A stretch of 64,000 nucleotides of DNA from Lanius collurio (GCA_020086605.1 JACBWW010000015.1:13008390-13072389); one strand, 5' to 3'. Shown: positions 39,313 through 53,209, numbered from the stretch's first letter. Notes: generated by a model from the letters alone, not told the origin. Made by a program: numbers and translations.

Positions 39313-42300
39313 GTAAGTTTCACCTTTCTACACTGCCAGATTTGTGAATGGATTTGCAAATTTGGATGTCTGGTATACTTTCAAATGAGAATGTAGCGAC
39401 TATGTAAAAATTGCATGAATTTGAATAAAATGTTATATCCCTAAAGAGAGCAGAAAATTATATTCATGAACTGTACATTTTTACTGAAGTTAGCAAAATT
39501 AGCTGTGAAATATCCAATGACTCCTAAACAGTGTTTGGAAAAATGTTTTTAGGATGTGTTTGTCCTTGCTGATTTTCCTCCTCCTGTTGGAACCAACAGA
39601 CTCCGTGTTACTTCTGCTTCCTACTTTCAAGATTAGTGCAGCAGTAAGACCACAGTATCACAGGCTAGTACTGCATGGCTACTGTGGGTGACAGTGGCTT
39701 TCATGTCCTTTCCTTGTCCTTTCTAGCTGGCTGATGCTGCTGCTGTGGCTGGGTGCAGCCTCCCTGCAGCTGTGTATCTGAAAGTTTTCCCACTTTACAA
39801 GCTCTGGTGTTTGGAAGTGGGTATTCATGGTACAGCAAGGGCAGGATTAGTTATATGTACCTCAAATAGTCCATTGCAGATCTCTGGCAAAGAGGGTGAG
39901 GAGACATTGCCTGAGGTGGGAACATTTTAGGATGTCTGGGAATGGACACCTTGCCTACCTGATGCCATGTAACAAAACATTTTGGTGGTAAGCTCCAGAA
40001 AAATAATGGAGGGAAATTATTCATTATTTTAATCACAAAATATTCATTTTGTGATTTGCATGGTGATTTGCCATCTGAAGTGATTTGCAATGAGAGGCTA
40101 ATTCTGTACTTGTCATTACCTTTGTCAGCTTAATAATGAATTATGAAGAAGCTGAAGAAAAAGGTTATTGGTTGCCTTCAAATGTTAAAATTGACATAAG
40201 GAAACTTTTCAAAATGTTATTCAGGTCACATTTTGCAGTACAATTTGTCCTGAAAAACATTAAAATTCATTTATTTCAGGCTATGCAGTCCTTATTTCTT
40301 ACCTTGAATATTAAACTGGCATTTAAGATAATGTCCTAAGTGTATTTAATATAACTTTTTAAAAATGCAGCTGTGCTAGAAATACTGTATTTTTTATTAA
40401 AATGCCTGTAATTTATGGTACACTGAAGAAGCTTAGTGACCTATGATTTCCATATTCATGAGTAGATGAACTTAAATAGCTGCAGTTGATGGTTAGTATT
40501 AATTACTTCATTTTGAGAATGTAGTAGTTGAGGGTATCTCTCTGTACTGTTGAATTCAGATATGTGTAATAGTTAAACAATTTTTTTTCTTCAGCTGTCA
40601 CAATTTAGTGTTTATTTCACAGGCAGCAGAAATATTCTGTTTTATTAATACTGCCTTTAGCAGTCTGCCTTTTCTTCCTCATAGATTTCTTTAGAGGAGA
40701 AAAAATTACATAAATACATTTGCATGTTTGCTTCCATGCTCACCTTACTTGAATGTCTGGTAACTTGACCCTGCTTATTGCAGGGGGCTTGGACTGGGCA
40801 ACCTTTGAAAAGGTCTCTTCCTGCTCAAACCATTCTATGATTTTAATATAAAAATATAAGTGTGGGTTTTTCCAGGACAATGCCTGTAATTTTTATAGCA
40901 GAGGTAGGTCTGCATGACCATTTTGGAATTTCACTGGTATGAGTTCTGTCTTCAAAATTTATACTCGAGTACAGAAATCCAAACTTTGAAAAGGCATGCA
41001 GTCTATATTGCAAGGTATAACAGCAGAAAATTATATATTCTGCTATACTTCATAATTTCATTTTTCCTCTCAGTCACATGTTTTGAAGCTGTATAAATGT
41101 AAAGAACACATACACACATCTGGAATATCAAGATTAATCCTTAAGAAAGGTTATGTGAGGGCTGGACAATTGCAGTGAAATCCTGAAAATTTCTACTTTT
41201 CTAAGATATGCAGTCTGGTACAAAAGATTATTTTGAAAATCTGAAAGAAAATAAGTTTCTATGCAAAAAGCTTGATGCCTTAATTTTTTACCTCAAGTTA
41301 AAGGAAAATAACTGAAACTGTAGGGTATTTAATTTTTAAATTGCTCTGTCATTTGTCTTCATTTAGGGACATTGTGTTTTCAGAAGTTCAATAATGGGGA
41401 GAAAGTTTCAGTTTTTGATTGACATTTTTGTGACAGGCAAGGCTTAATCTTTTTACTGGAAGTCAGCACTTTGTAGATCCCATTGATTTATCTTCTAGAA
41501 GTTTGCCCATCTGATACCTAAATACTAAAGCACCTAAATTCAATATCAGCTTTTCAAAATTTTCAGTGCACCTGAACTTGTGTTGACCAACTCTCCACCT
41601 TTAAAGCAGAATTGTAGCAGGTTATTTATTTCCTGACATTCTGCTGCTGATTTTGATGGTTCAAAAATATTAGGTATGGGGTTCAAAGTAGAGACTGTGA
41701 TCAGGGGAGAAATGTGAACAGAAAAGAGAGGAGAAGAATGAAGGGTCACTTGTGTCAAAGGAGGGTAGGGAGATGAAAAGGAAAGAAAATAACACAGTTA
41801 ATTAGAAATGAGGAGGAAAAGAAAGTATTTTCCAGGTGGTGTGCAGTTTATCTTACAGCAAAACTATCCGTTTCCTCCACCTGTTCCTGGCTACTCTGTT
41901 ACATGGCTTTAGAGCTTGTCAGTCATGTCTTTTATGCATTGTGCAGAAAATGTAAGGAGTGAACTTAAATTGCACACAAGAGCCCGTGGAGAGGCAGGTG
42001 GAAAACAGCTCCTGTTAAACTGGTGTTAAATAAACATCCTGTGAGAGCTTGTGGGAGCTCTCTCCCTGATTAAGTAAAGGTGAAAAGAAGTATCCTTGTC
42101 TGGAGTTTTTCAGCTGCCACATCATCACTGCAAAATGTTCAGTGCACCAGCCCCAGGTGCGTTAGTGACTCTCTTACTGCCTTTCTTTGTAGAGAGATAC
42201 TTTGTCTCTTGCTTTTTGGAAATCTACCCTGCCTATCTAATTTTCTTGTCTTTTACGCTGGAGCAGTTGAAACCTAGATATAAACACTTGGCACTCACAA

Positions 42301-45291
42301 GCAAAGCTTCTGAAGAACTTAAGGCTTTTGAAATAAATGTAGATATCTCTTCACTTTGACAGCATTACAATTTCAAGATAACATATCCTTTAGGTTTACA
42401 AAAAAAAAAGTCTTTATTGTCAGAGTTTCTGTATCTAGCAGTTCAGTTCGGAAAAGAAGTTTGACAGCATAGTTCACTGAAAAAAACTTTGGAGGCTGTG
42501 ATTAAAATCTTGATGAAGTTTTAAGTATTTTACAGCACCAAAATGAAAATATACAGCTACTCAAAATAGCATCATTTCTACTTCTTAAGACAAGAGTTAC
42601 CCCTGCCAAAGGCAAGGTAATTTATTTTTCTTTTTTTAAGACTTGATAAAGAGGTATTCTAATAGCTTTAGATATTCATATGAATTTGATCCTCCTGAAG
42701 TAAAGAAAATGTTAATTGTTGTTATTTTGACTTGATGGTAGTTTATGTCTGCTTTTTCTTCCACAAGTGACACAACTCTCAGGACTCTGATAGAGAAGTC
42801 ATTGTAATTGTCACTTTTTGTTGCATCAGAGAGTACAGCAGTAGTTAAAAATACTTAAACATTTGAGATAAGGGATTTTAAAATGAACAGCTGCGGCTTT
42901 CTGTTGCTTGTTAACATGGCTTGACGAATGTAATGTTCTGTCAGCAATAGACTTCATATAAGTCAGCCTTCATATTTTGGATGATCTATGTTTTGCTTGC
43001 TTCTGAGTAGATGAAGTATATCCACATCATTAGAAATAGGACTTTTTCTTCCTTCTCAGTTGGGATGATACTTAAATTCAGTAGTCAGAGCAAGAATTGG
43101 GCCATAAGCAGTTAATATCATAAGTCATTAAGTAATTATCATACTTGACATGTGAAAGTGTATGCTGTTACCCCAGGAAAAGAAGGTTCTGTCTCCATCA
43201 TAAAATTTGGTCTATCCTCTAAGAGAGTAGATTTCCCCATATACTTAGAGTTGATCAATTTCAAAACACTTTGCAGTCTTCACATAACTCAGTAGCATAT
43301 ATACAAATTGGCTGAAGAGTGGGGTTTGGAGTGTTTAGCAATAATGAAGCTTGAAAGAAACAGTTTAACACAAGATCTTGTAAGTTTGGTTTCATGCTGT
43401 TCCAACCATCTTTTTTCAGATGCATTTTATTCTTGACCTCACTTCTTCCCTGGCCCTCTTCCCTTAAAAATACTTCTGATTTCTGTTCTGAAGTGTCTGA
43501 AAGCCATGGAGACACAGAGCATCTTCTGACAGTGATCAGAGCACATTCCTTCCCCTGCCTGCCCTTTTAGCTCCTGTGCAGGGATTTCCCTTACCATGGA
43601 AATCAAGGTACTGAGGAAGGGACTTGCACTGAAGTGGGGATGTTGGCAGTGAGCTCACTGCCGTCTCCATTTCTCCCTCTTGGCATGGGGTTTCATGGCA
43701 ATCCCAGTAATTTGTAGGCTGATGCCTGTCCTGGTCTCCAGGCAAGTGTCCTGGCTGCTGGCTGCCTGTGCAGCAGCATGAGCCCTGGAAGCATGCCATG
43801 CCTCATTTTCTTCAGAAGCACACCAGGAGGAAGTGGGATGGATCTCCTCCTTTGTGGGAGAAAACACAGACACATCATGCACAAGATCATCTTAATTTTC
43901 CACCTATATGAGCCTTTATGGGAATGTCACTGCCACCCAACAGAGGTAACATTACAAAACAGAAGAAAAAACAAAACCAGGACAAAGCAAAAATCACTAC
44001 GGAAATGTGGAACCAAATGCTCATAGTATTTCTTTTTTTCCAAAAATAAGTCTGGATCTGTGGTCATACTAAGCAAACCCTCAAAAATATTTTTGTAGGT
44101 AATTGTTATGTGGCAGATTAAGTTTAAAGGAGTCATATCCAGTCTGAATCCAGTTTCTTGAAGGTCAGGTTTAAAAATAATTGACATGAAGAATTAGATT
44201 GCAGAAATGTGCAACCTAGTAGTTTTTGGGTTGGCTTGGTTTTCTTCATATCATAGCCACTGCGACTGCAAAATTCAGTTCGCACTAGCTCAGCATAGCT
44301 TGTCATGTGTATGCATGAACATCTGATCTGTGTCAGCAGTTTCTGTGAGTGACTGTTACAAGCACAGCACGCTCAGTGTGACTTTGAAGAGCTCAGGATT
44401 CTTCCTCCATCTGTGTCTTAATGTACTGCATAAAGCCCATGCAGACTATCCATGCCTATGCTGCCTTGTGCCTCTGGACATGCCAGTGCCTCAGCATTAA
44501 CTGTTATCTCTGCCACAGTGGACCTACTTTCTTTTAAAAATGCTTGTAGTTCATATGGCTGTAAAATTATCTTGGAAATGTGAACCCCTCCAAACTCGGG
44601 GAGGGAGTCCACAGGAGGTACAAGAAAGTGCCTCTGAGAAGTAAATTGCCATTAGTTTCACTCAGATGCCTGTGGGGTTGGTCTACACTTCAGCACCCAC
44701 AGAACTGTCTTTTTTGCAGATTGTCACAATATCCAATGCTCTGTCATAGCAAATCAGTATTTTTCTGCAGCATAGTCTGATAAGCCAGCTTGCAGTTGCT
44801 CCTTTCTTCTCCAGTTTCACTCCAGAGCAAGGCTAAATGTGGTCCTGCAGCTGCCTGTGTGGTATTTTAGTGGCTTTTGTTGGGCATCTGTCAGTAAATT
44901 GAGGCTAAGTCTTGCAGGCAGCAGCTTTTGGCTGTCCTGAACTGCTTTTAGTCTGTGTTCCTGGTTGAAAAAGCCTCATATTCACTGTTATGATGGTCAT
45001 GCTTTTACATCTGAGAGACTCATAGAGAGAAGTTATTCCTGATTTCCTGGAGCACCTCAGTCACATGAGGAGCATGTCTTTCTGGGGCACAAAGCCCTGA
45101 CTTTTACTGTGAAGGCATAAGTGGGGTTTTGGTGATGTCAGCAGAAGCATATGAGGTTAGACTAGCAATATTTTTGACATGTGTGGTGCTCATTAACATT
45201 AACAAAACTGGCTTTGTCTTCAGGCCTCACCACTGTATAATTTTTAAAATTGATCTTGTTTTTTGAGGTTTTCTTCTTATTTATCCAACAG
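39313..45291 (+). other. Intron between cadherin exons A and B (5979 bases)
   Basis: The intron starts GTAAGT and ends CCAACAG. The protein reads through without missing residues, so no further exon is needed. It contains a CR1 scrap near 40762-40844 and otherwise unrecognised AT-rich sequence with a moderately GC-rich patch near 43530-43800. Open frames in that patch overlap on both strands and look like chance. Confidence 0.85.
40762..40844 (+). mobile_element. CR1 LINE 3'-end fragment
   Basis: It contains the characteristic CR1 tail order: TTGACCCTGCTT, GCAGGGGGCTTGGACTGGGC, a degenerate AAGGTCTCTTCCTGCTCAAA, and CCATTCTATGATT. The copy is 5'-truncated and diverged. It lies in sense orientation in the intron. 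Confidence 0.8.
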
Positions 45292-45523
45292 GGTGGTCTG
45301 AGTGCCCAAGCTTTTGTTCGCATCGAGATAGAAGATATTAATGACAATCAACCTGTTTTTGAACAAGAAATCTATGTGACAAGTATCAGCAGTCAAACAC
45401 AGCCGGGAACAGAAATCATCAATGTTGTTGCCACAGACAGAGATTCAGGAATATTTGGCATTGTCACATATGAACTGGTCCCAGGAGAATTTTCTTCTTT
45501 TTTCACAGTGGATACATCCACAG
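45292..45523 (+). CDS. DCHS2: Dachsous-family cadherin, internal exon B (partial gene)
   Basis: A 232-base exon, phase 0 at its start and phase 1 at its end, between a CCAACAG acceptor and a non-optimal GTACTG donor. It completes the EC repeat begun in exon A, with the calcium-linker motif DINDN (45334-45348) followed by QPVF. It then opens the next repeat: EQEIYVTSISSQTQPGTEII, the ATDRDSG motif (45430-45450), a YELVPGEFSS segment and FFTVDTSTG. The last codon is split: G45523 joins GA at 60781-60782 to make glycine, giving STGIIYLTS across the junction. Without splicing the frame stops three codons past the donor. Of the four exons this is the only one whose length is not a multiple of three, so skipping it would shift the frame. 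Confidence 0.87.
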
Positions 45524-48500
45524 GTACTGTATGAGTCTATGATTCAGAAAGGTGATAATTATACATGATGTGTATTTTCCTGATATAGATCAGGAATATA
45601 TATTACATATGTATTTTTATATTTAGAGTCATGTCATACAGGTGAAACTTAGATGGGAAGTAATTCTACAGGAAGATGAAGGATTTAGGTCTAACACGAA
45701 ACCTGTGCATTCACTGGAATAAGCAGAAGAAGAGAAAACATAGTTAATGCCAGTAGAATGAAGAACAAGCAGCTTGCTTCTTACCCACTATTTTCAGCCC
45801 TAAATCTATTAATCATGTAAGAAATAATAAAAAACATTACTTTTTTGCAAAAATATCTGAATTTCTGAAAATGTTTAAGGTTTACTCTCAAAGAGCTGTA
45901 AAAGACCCTTCAAGATGCTCATCCTTTCATTTCGTCTCTGTGTCTGTTCTAATCTTCCTCTGTACCATGCTAGGATAAGTCCCTGTTCTGCTCCGTCTTA
46001 CGAGACATGTTTGCCTCCCTGTTTGACTCAATGTTTAACTTTGTAAGTGTCTTTTTCTGCCTTTTACTTTCTGATATGACACCTCATCCTTCTGATTTCT
46101 GGAGAGAGGTTCAATGAAGGAGTGATGACGAGCAGAAAAACAATTATGGCAAAAGCAAATTGTGTTAATTGTTTTCAAAGACAGGTTGAATCTCAGACTG
46201 AATTACTCTTCCCATTGCTAGGGAAGAGCAAAAAGCAAAAAAAGCAGCCTCTTTAGTTATCTTTCTTACCTTAAAATAGTTGCCAGCATCAGCTGAAGAG
46301 AACATGAGCATCGCATCTACAAATGTCCATGGTGCCTTTCAGTGAGTATTTGACTAAACTGAAATTGCCATTTTTCTTGAGGGCCAGCCCTTGCATATGA
46401 ATGTATCCTGCTCAACAGATGGTCATGGCACATATTATTTTATATGTTTTAAGATCTTTTTGGACTGTGGTAAGTGTGTGTATATCTTAGCTCTTTGGCA
46501 TACAAAATCTTGCAAGGTTCTATTCTTTTAAAATGGTGTTTGTTTTTACACAGTTCCCAAAATATTCTGATGAATAGAAGAAACTTATCTTCTTAGGAAG
46601 TCAGCTTGCTTGTGTTGGCTATTTCAGAATTTATTTAACCATGGGCTTTTAACTGCCTGTCAAATCAGGTTCTCAAGGGCATAACTGATGTCAAAAATAC
46701 ACAGGTCAGTCAATAATTAGGGAGCTGGATCTCCACAGGCATTTAACTGGTCATTTTAAAACGGTCCCATCAGGCCTGTTGAAGAGAGCCCCTGTGGATC
46801 ACGTTAGCAGCTCTGGCTTTGCAGCAGCCCTCTGTGAAAGAAAGCCTTTTGAAAGGCTTCTTCCTTGGATTGTGACCTTTCGGCCTCTCTTTCCAGTTTG
46901 GCACTTTGTATAGGAAAAATGTCATGCTTAATGATGAAGACTCTATAAGCTTGTAAGTTACTATTACCTCGTGGATCTATCATGGTATTTTATCAAAGGC
47001 AGACCAAATTCAGGGTGAAGTTGCTTTGAGGTCATTATTGCTGACATTTCATGATGAGAAAAGCTCTTAGGTCAGACAGTATTCCCAGCATTATAGTGCT
47101 TGGAATCTGATTGCACTTAATCAGATCTCCTGGGTAATTCACAAGGTCAGAGTGTGTCTAATTTTAACTTATTAATATTAATGCTGTGGGTTGGGGTTTT
47201 TTCTGAATACACTTTTTCCTTTTATATTCTTCCACATCTACTTACAATAGGGCTTAGGCTCAGTCACTGGTGAGGAGAATAATTTTTAAACTACTTGAAA
47301 AAATAAACATTTTAAACAAAAAGACCCCCATTGAAATTGCTGATTTATCACACAGAAGTTTTGCAATCTTAGAGCTCCAAAATCTGTTCAGTATTCGGCA
47401 AGAGATGAAACAAGTGGCTCACTGTTAGGGCACAGAGATTTTGAGCTCTTCCTTTTTACCTCTTGTTATAACAGAGACATTTTCCAGTGTTCATTGTGCT
47501 AAAGCTGTCTTCAAATGCTTTGATATATGGCCTAATTTAGCTGTGCCTCTCTGAAGGTTATGTGAGGGACTTCATCTAGTTACCTGGGCTGCATTTCGTG
47601 AACAGAGGCAATGGGCAAGTATGTGAAGGAATAGGCATTCTCCAGGAGAGGGATGCTCAAACCAGAAAGCCAACGGAGATTATATTATAGTTTGGTCTCT
47701 GTTTTTCTGATCTTGTGGATGTGCAGTCTGTTACTGAAGTGTTCTGCAGTTTTTCCAATTTACAGTATAGCATCTTCTGTTTTATGTCCTCTTCTCATTA
47801 TTGGAGGACCTAAACGGAGGGACAGTGATGGTGTTGGAGTATTTTGTGGATTTGCCTTCCTTTTTTAAAAAAAGTATTTTTTTCTTGCTGATAGAGCATT
47901 TAAAAAGGAGAAATGAAAATCAGTGCATTAGTAATTTTGACCTACTTATATTATAGCCCTTAATACTATATGTAAACAGTTTTTTTCATTATTATGTGAT
48001 TTAAAATAATTAGTAGTTAACAGTTTGTCACATTACACTATGATACATTAAAATCATATGCAAGATGATGCTGTTCTCCATGACACATATAATTTCTGTT
48101 TTATGGCATCTGGATTTGAAATTTATCTCACTGTAATTTTCTTCAAGGGTATTTCTTGAGTGCTGCACTTAGAATACTCACTAAAAATTCACTTTAGAAT
48201 TTTTGGAAGAGAAATGGATAAAACAGTAAAATAACAATTGAAACCTGACTTCTTCACTGCTATGGCTTGATTCTGTCTCTTGCTTTGTTAGAGCTCTTAG
48301 TTTTTCAGTGAGCTGTATTCACAATATCTTGCCAGCTGGTCAACTCCTGACTTTATAGAATACAACAACATTGCTTTAGACACATAGATATTATGAGGTC
48401 GAGGCACATCCAGGCTCTTTGAAGGGGCTCCACCTTTTGTTTCAAGCACTGGGACATGTGGATATTATAAATAGATAAATTCAGTGGGAGTGGGAAGGAA

Positions 48501-49660
48501 CATCCTTTCATTGACCAGATAGACATTCCAGTGATTTTTTTTTTTTAATTCTAAACAAGATTTATTAGTTGTATTTGTTTATTATTTTGGCTTTCAGACA
48601 CTGCATTTATTGTTTGTGATATGCTGTTGTACTCATAAATAACATTTATTGTGTTTCCATTTGTGAAGAAGTTGAAGTGTTTTTCATTTGATTGATGATA
48701 GACTTTCCACAAGAAAAACCACTTTAAGAACTGTGTAACTAGAAAAATGTATGGAAAGGAAACTGTAAACCAGCTCTTCTGCTGGTTCGTGACTCTTGCT
48801 ATCATTTGTTTCTAGTGTTGGTGTAAACAACATCTTGGCTTCATTAAGTTGCCTTTTGTAGATATCTGATCCATGCATGGTCTCTGAACAGTACTTGTGA
48901 ATTGATTAGAACAGGGCAAGCTGAAGAGCTCTTCTGGCTAAGGAACTGTTTGAGCTATGTTTGTTTATTTTCCCTTTGTTACCTAACAGGCTATCTGAAA
49001 GGCAGTGTATTTATAGTTATGGCTGACCTGGTAATTAAACATGTAAGTCACAGGATGCAATCATAAGAGTGGCAGAAAACCTATGCTGTGCTTAGCTTTA
49101 AGACTTTAGGATTAACAACTGAATTTGTAAACTTTCATTATGTTACCAGCATTAATACTTTTCTTCACCCAAAGGCATGTAATTAATTTTCTGTTGATGA
49201 TAGTGATGCCCTTTTTAAAAGAGGGATAAAAAGATGGTTATCATCTTATTGTAGATCAGGTTCAGGGAAGTTGTTTCAAACCAACAAAATTAATAATAGT
49301 CCTTGAGAATTATTCTGGACCAGTGTGACTTTGTGTGTCAGTCTTCAGGTAAATGGTCAGTTCATAGAACAAATCCCCTAGCTATCCACTGTGTGCAGAG
49401 AAAACTTCCATGAAGACTAAGACTATGTACCAGTGGTTTATCTTCATGTGAAGGTATTTGTTATTTTAACCTAGTATGGAAATGATGTAGAGAAAGTAAC
49501 ATTCACTCAGTGTATGTTACAGCAATATAAGCATTTATTTAGCTGATGTTTCTTTCAACTCTATAAGATATTTAGGCTTGTGTTTCCTACCTAAATTAGA
49601 TGCCTAAAACAAAGGTTATGACCTTTCTTTTGTGTATTTTATTGAGAAAGTTTCTGTGAA

Positions 49661-50380
49661 CATGGTGGATAGACCTTGGCCGGATGCCAGGTGCCCACCA
49701 CTCTGTTACTCCCCTCTTCATGTGGGGGGGGGGGGGGGGGGGGGAGGGGAAGAAAATGATGACAGAAGGTTTGTGGGTCAAGAAAAGGGCAGGAAGAACT
49801 CTCTCAGCAATTACTGTCATGGGCAAATGAGACTCAGTTTGAGGAAATGACTTTAATTTATTGCCAATCAAATCAGAGGAGGGTAATGAGAAATAAAAAC
49901 TACATCATAAAAGACGTTCCCCCCCACCTCTCCCTTTTCCTGCACTTAACTTCACTCCCAGTTTTCTCTATCTCTGGCCCTGCCAGTGCAGGAAGATGGG
50001 GAATGGGAACTGTGCAGTTCATGTGCTTCTGCTGCTCCTTCATCCTCACACTCTTTCTCTGTTCCAGCATAGCTCATTTCAACAACGTCCAGTCCTTCAG
50101 GAACAGAATGATCCTGGGAAATTGCCTGTGGGTTTCCTGTGGGGTTACAAGTCCTGCCAGCAAACCTGCACCAGTACAGGCTTCCCATGGGGTCACAGCC
50201 TTCTTTGGGCATCTATCTGCTCCAGCGTGGGGTCTTGCAAGGGCTGGGGGTGGCTCTCTGCTCCACTGTGGACCTCCATGGGCTGCAGGGGGACAGCTGC
50301 CTCACCATGGTCTGCACCACAGAAGCCACTCCTGTAGCCCCAACGCTGCCAAACCTTTGCCACATAAAAACATTGAGACA
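49661..50380 (-). mobile_element. Degenerate avian ERVL-type LTR (internally deleted)
   Basis: The segment matches, from memory, a common bird LTR read on the minus strand. At the right it has the reverse complement of a CAGAAGCCAC/CTGTAGCCCC block. It then has an array of GGGTCACAAG/CCTGCCAGCAAACCTG and CTCCAGCGTGGGGTC modules (about 50100-50300). An AATAAA signal lies at 49857-49862 on the minus strand, and a GGATGCCAGGTGCCCACC block (49681-49698) sits near the 3' end. Compared with the remembered consensus it lacks a stretch between about 50310 and 50325 and several of the tandem modules, so it is old and defective. No retroviral genes are present. A 221-codon open frame on the + strand (49847-50512) is antisense to the LTR and is not a gene. 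The ends are decayed and the boundaries are good to about 15 bases. Confidence 0.65.
49724..49744 (+). repeat. G21 homopolymer inside the ERVL-type LTR
   Basis: Twenty-one consecutive G residues followed by AGGGGA. It sits where the LTR normally has a short G-rich stretch, so it looks like an expansion after insertion. It can fold as a G-quadruplex on the + strand. Its exact length is also the kind of thing sequencing often gets wrong. Confidence 0.9.
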
Positions 50381-50612
50381 TTTGGAGATCTCTCCATTGG
50401 CTTGAAGAGACTTGGATCAGCCTTTCATTACAATACCTTCTGTTATTTATTTACTTTCAAAAATACATGTCGAGCAGAACAGAAAAAACTTGTTGCAAAA
50501 GCTGGTCAGTAGCAGAACATTTAAAAATTTTTTCAGCCTAGATGTACAGCTCCTGCAAAATGAACACTCTTTGGAGGAAATTTTGACTTGCTAAAAAACC
50601 CGGTCCCTTTAA

Positions 50613-50653
50613 GATGCACTCACTCTTCTGTTAAAAAGAAATCAGAGTGCATC
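50613..50653. repeat. Perfect 9-bp inverted repeat
   Basis: GATGCACTC (50613-50621) and GAGTGCATC (50645-50653) could pair around a 23-base loop. No function is apparent. Confidence 0.5.
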
Positions 50654-52104
50654 AGGTGACTAAAATGTCCTATAAAACATGTAGAGCAGTCTAGGAGCTT
50701 AGTCTGTTGGAAAAGAATAAAAGAAGGAATACACCTAAAGATCATGCACATTTAAGAATATAAGATATAACTTAACCAAAAGCCAGTTTTAAGTCCAGTA
50801 TATTATCACTTTTGCCTGGTAATGGATACAAGAAAAGGAGTTAAGAGCAGAGCTTGTACAGAACAGTCCCTCACTGGTATGTGTTTCTTGTTTTGGCAGT
50901 GTGTATTTTAGTGCTGTACTACTCTCATTACTATGGAACCATATGTAAATGCAATTTAATGTCAAACTGACTTACAGTAAACTTTGATTTGGTTCAGAAT
51001 AGATTAATTCCAGTTAAGGATGCTGAAAAATTTTGTTATATTAAAAAATTGAACCATTTTTTAACAGATGCATCTGAGGAAATTTCAATTGCCTGAAAAG
51101 GTTTTGCTTTATTTTTATTGCAATACAGGTTGACAAGTAATGTTGAAATATCAACATTTCTTTTTATGGGGGAAAAAAGTTGAAACTTTGCTTAACTCCG
51201 TGTATTATACAGTATTTAATATATAGCAGATTGTAATAGACATCAAAGTAAAATGGGGATGCACCCTTTCTAAAGAAAACAAGGCCATATTTATGATGAT
51301 TGATGATGTTTTTGTATAGTATTGGAGGAAAAAATAGTTTATTTTTAAACTACTTTTGGCATTTTCCTACAGCATGTAGTACATTTGCTAAACATATGAA
51401 GAGCTTGACATAAATAACTTTTAAAATTAGGAGTGTTTTATTTTGGAACATTTTGAGCCCACTTCTGTTTCTAAACTCCAGTTTCTTCAATTACTGTCTT
51501 TCTGATCTGTCATATGATATTGGTAGTGTATTCAGAATGCTGCAAATCAGAGGAATACATCTGACACATTGGTTTAGCACAGCAAGTTTTCACCTTCAAA
51601 GAATTTTGTTTGAGTTAAATCAAAAAGGAAAAATTATTGGTCTCCGATGAGTAATTTTTGGCCATTTACCTTCACTGAGATCTCATCTAACAAGAAATTT
51701 ACCATAAAGTATACAGAAAATAGTATATAGTCCTAGAAGCACACAGATTTGCTGCAGTAAGTGTAAGGGTGCAGAATTTGGCCTGAAAGAAATTTGTGTA
51801 GCAGAACAACATGAAAAAATATCCATACTGCCAGCTCTTAATGTATGTATCTCTTTTTTCTGTTATGTATAAAATCCAATAGAATTGACCATTTACAAAG
51901 AGAAATGTTCCCACAAGCTGTGTCCCAAAAACTTAACCATGCAATAGCAGGGTCACATGTGTACATGAGATTATCATTAATGAAAGAATGCAAAGTATTG
52001 ACAAAAATACTCTAGCCCACTCTCCTTTCTCCTGGTTAAGTCGAAGTCAGATCTCAGAAACAGAGGAACCCACCAGAAGAGACAAAGAGTGACTTCCTTG
52101 GCAT

Positions 52105-52220
52105 TGCACAGGTGATGTGGGCTGATTAAAAAAAAAATGATGAAAAGTAAAAAGTTATGCCCTGCACAGGTGATGTGGGCTGATTAAAAAAAAAATGATG
52201 AAAAGTAAAAAGTTATGCCC
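52105..52220. repeat. Perfect 58-bp tandem duplication
   Basis: Bases 52105-52162 and 52163-52220 are identical, including an A10 run inside each unit. The unit starts TGCACAGGTGATGTGGGCTG and ends AGTTATGCCC. Identity across 58 bases with a homopolymer implies a very recent duplication or an assembly artefact. Confidence 0.95.
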
Positions 52221-53094
52221 AAACCTCCCATTTTAGAGGAGGGGAATAGTGTGATATTTATACAGTAAAATTCAGACAAGCAACTCTTTTCTTTGCTGGA
52301 CACTGTATGGGTCTCAGAGTACAGCATGTATTTACTGTACTTTGTGTTCTCAGTTAACCTAAAGAAAATAAGAAAGTCCTGCCTGCTTACCTGGTGTATG
52401 CTTTGGTTTCTGGGTGGACTCATATTTGTGTAGGAGTGTTCACTTTGTTTTCAGTCAGACAGATTGCAAACTTTGTTTGCAAACACACTCTGAGTTACTA
52501 TTAGGTCAGATTAACAGAAATGAACCAAGGTGAAACAAAGGAAATCTTCTTGTAACAGCAAATTATATCTTTTCAGTTATCTGCTTTACTGAAAAAGTAA
52601 AATTTTGTTGGATCTTTGGTGGTTTGTTCGTTGTGTTTTTAGGCAATAATTATTTAAACATGTAATATTACAATATAGGGAAAGCTACATCAAAGTAATA
52701 CTTTTTTTCCTGTATTAAGTTAAGTTTTAATGTCCTATGGTGAATCATTATACCTTTGTTATATTAACATTAGAATTCTACTAAGTAAAACTCCCCTAAA
52801 TCCTGGTCCTGTCCTCCAAGACTTTTCTTTGATGGACTCTTACAGTTGCATAGTTCTTCCTTAGGGATTCATTATCCTTCATGATGGCAAACAAACTTTT
52901 TAATAAAATAGTACTTATAAGTAGAAGCATTGCTCTAAAACATTGCCTTTAAACTCTCAGCTTCTCAAAATCACTGGAAAAATGCATTGCGAATTTTGTT
53001 TGTCCGTAACTTTTAATGGATTTTGTGAGCATTTTTTAGGATTGTCCAGCACACAAGGACTTTTTATAGAAGGTTCTATACAATTAAGTTTTTC

Positions 53095-53099
53095 CCTAC
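53095..53099. repeat. Left target-site duplication of LTR copy 2 (CCTAC)
   Basis: CCTAC immediately precedes the TG start of the LTR at 53100, and the same five bases follow its CA end at 54729-54733. This marks retroviral integration and subsequent LTR-LTR recombination to a solo LTR. A 5-bp duplication is typical of ERVL-type elements. Confidence 0.85.
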
Positions 53100-53203
53100 T
53101 GTAGTGGTTTGGTTCAGATCATCTCCTACTTACTTATTTTACCTCTGTGACATAAGAATTAGGAGAAAACAAAACAGGCTCAAACTTAAAAGACTCTAAG
53201 AAG

Positions 53204-53209
53204 TTTATT
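53204..53209 (-). promoter_or_regulatory. Putative LTR poly(A) signal (copy 2)
   Basis: TTTATT on the + strand reads AATAAA on the minus strand, about 105 bases from the LTR's 3' end. It is conserved with copy 1. Confidence 0.5.

Noticed and set aside
49847..50512. 221-codon open frame on the + strand
   Set aside because: It lies over the ERVL-type LTR in antisense and runs past its end. It has no protein family resemblance and comes from a known kind of interspersed repeat.
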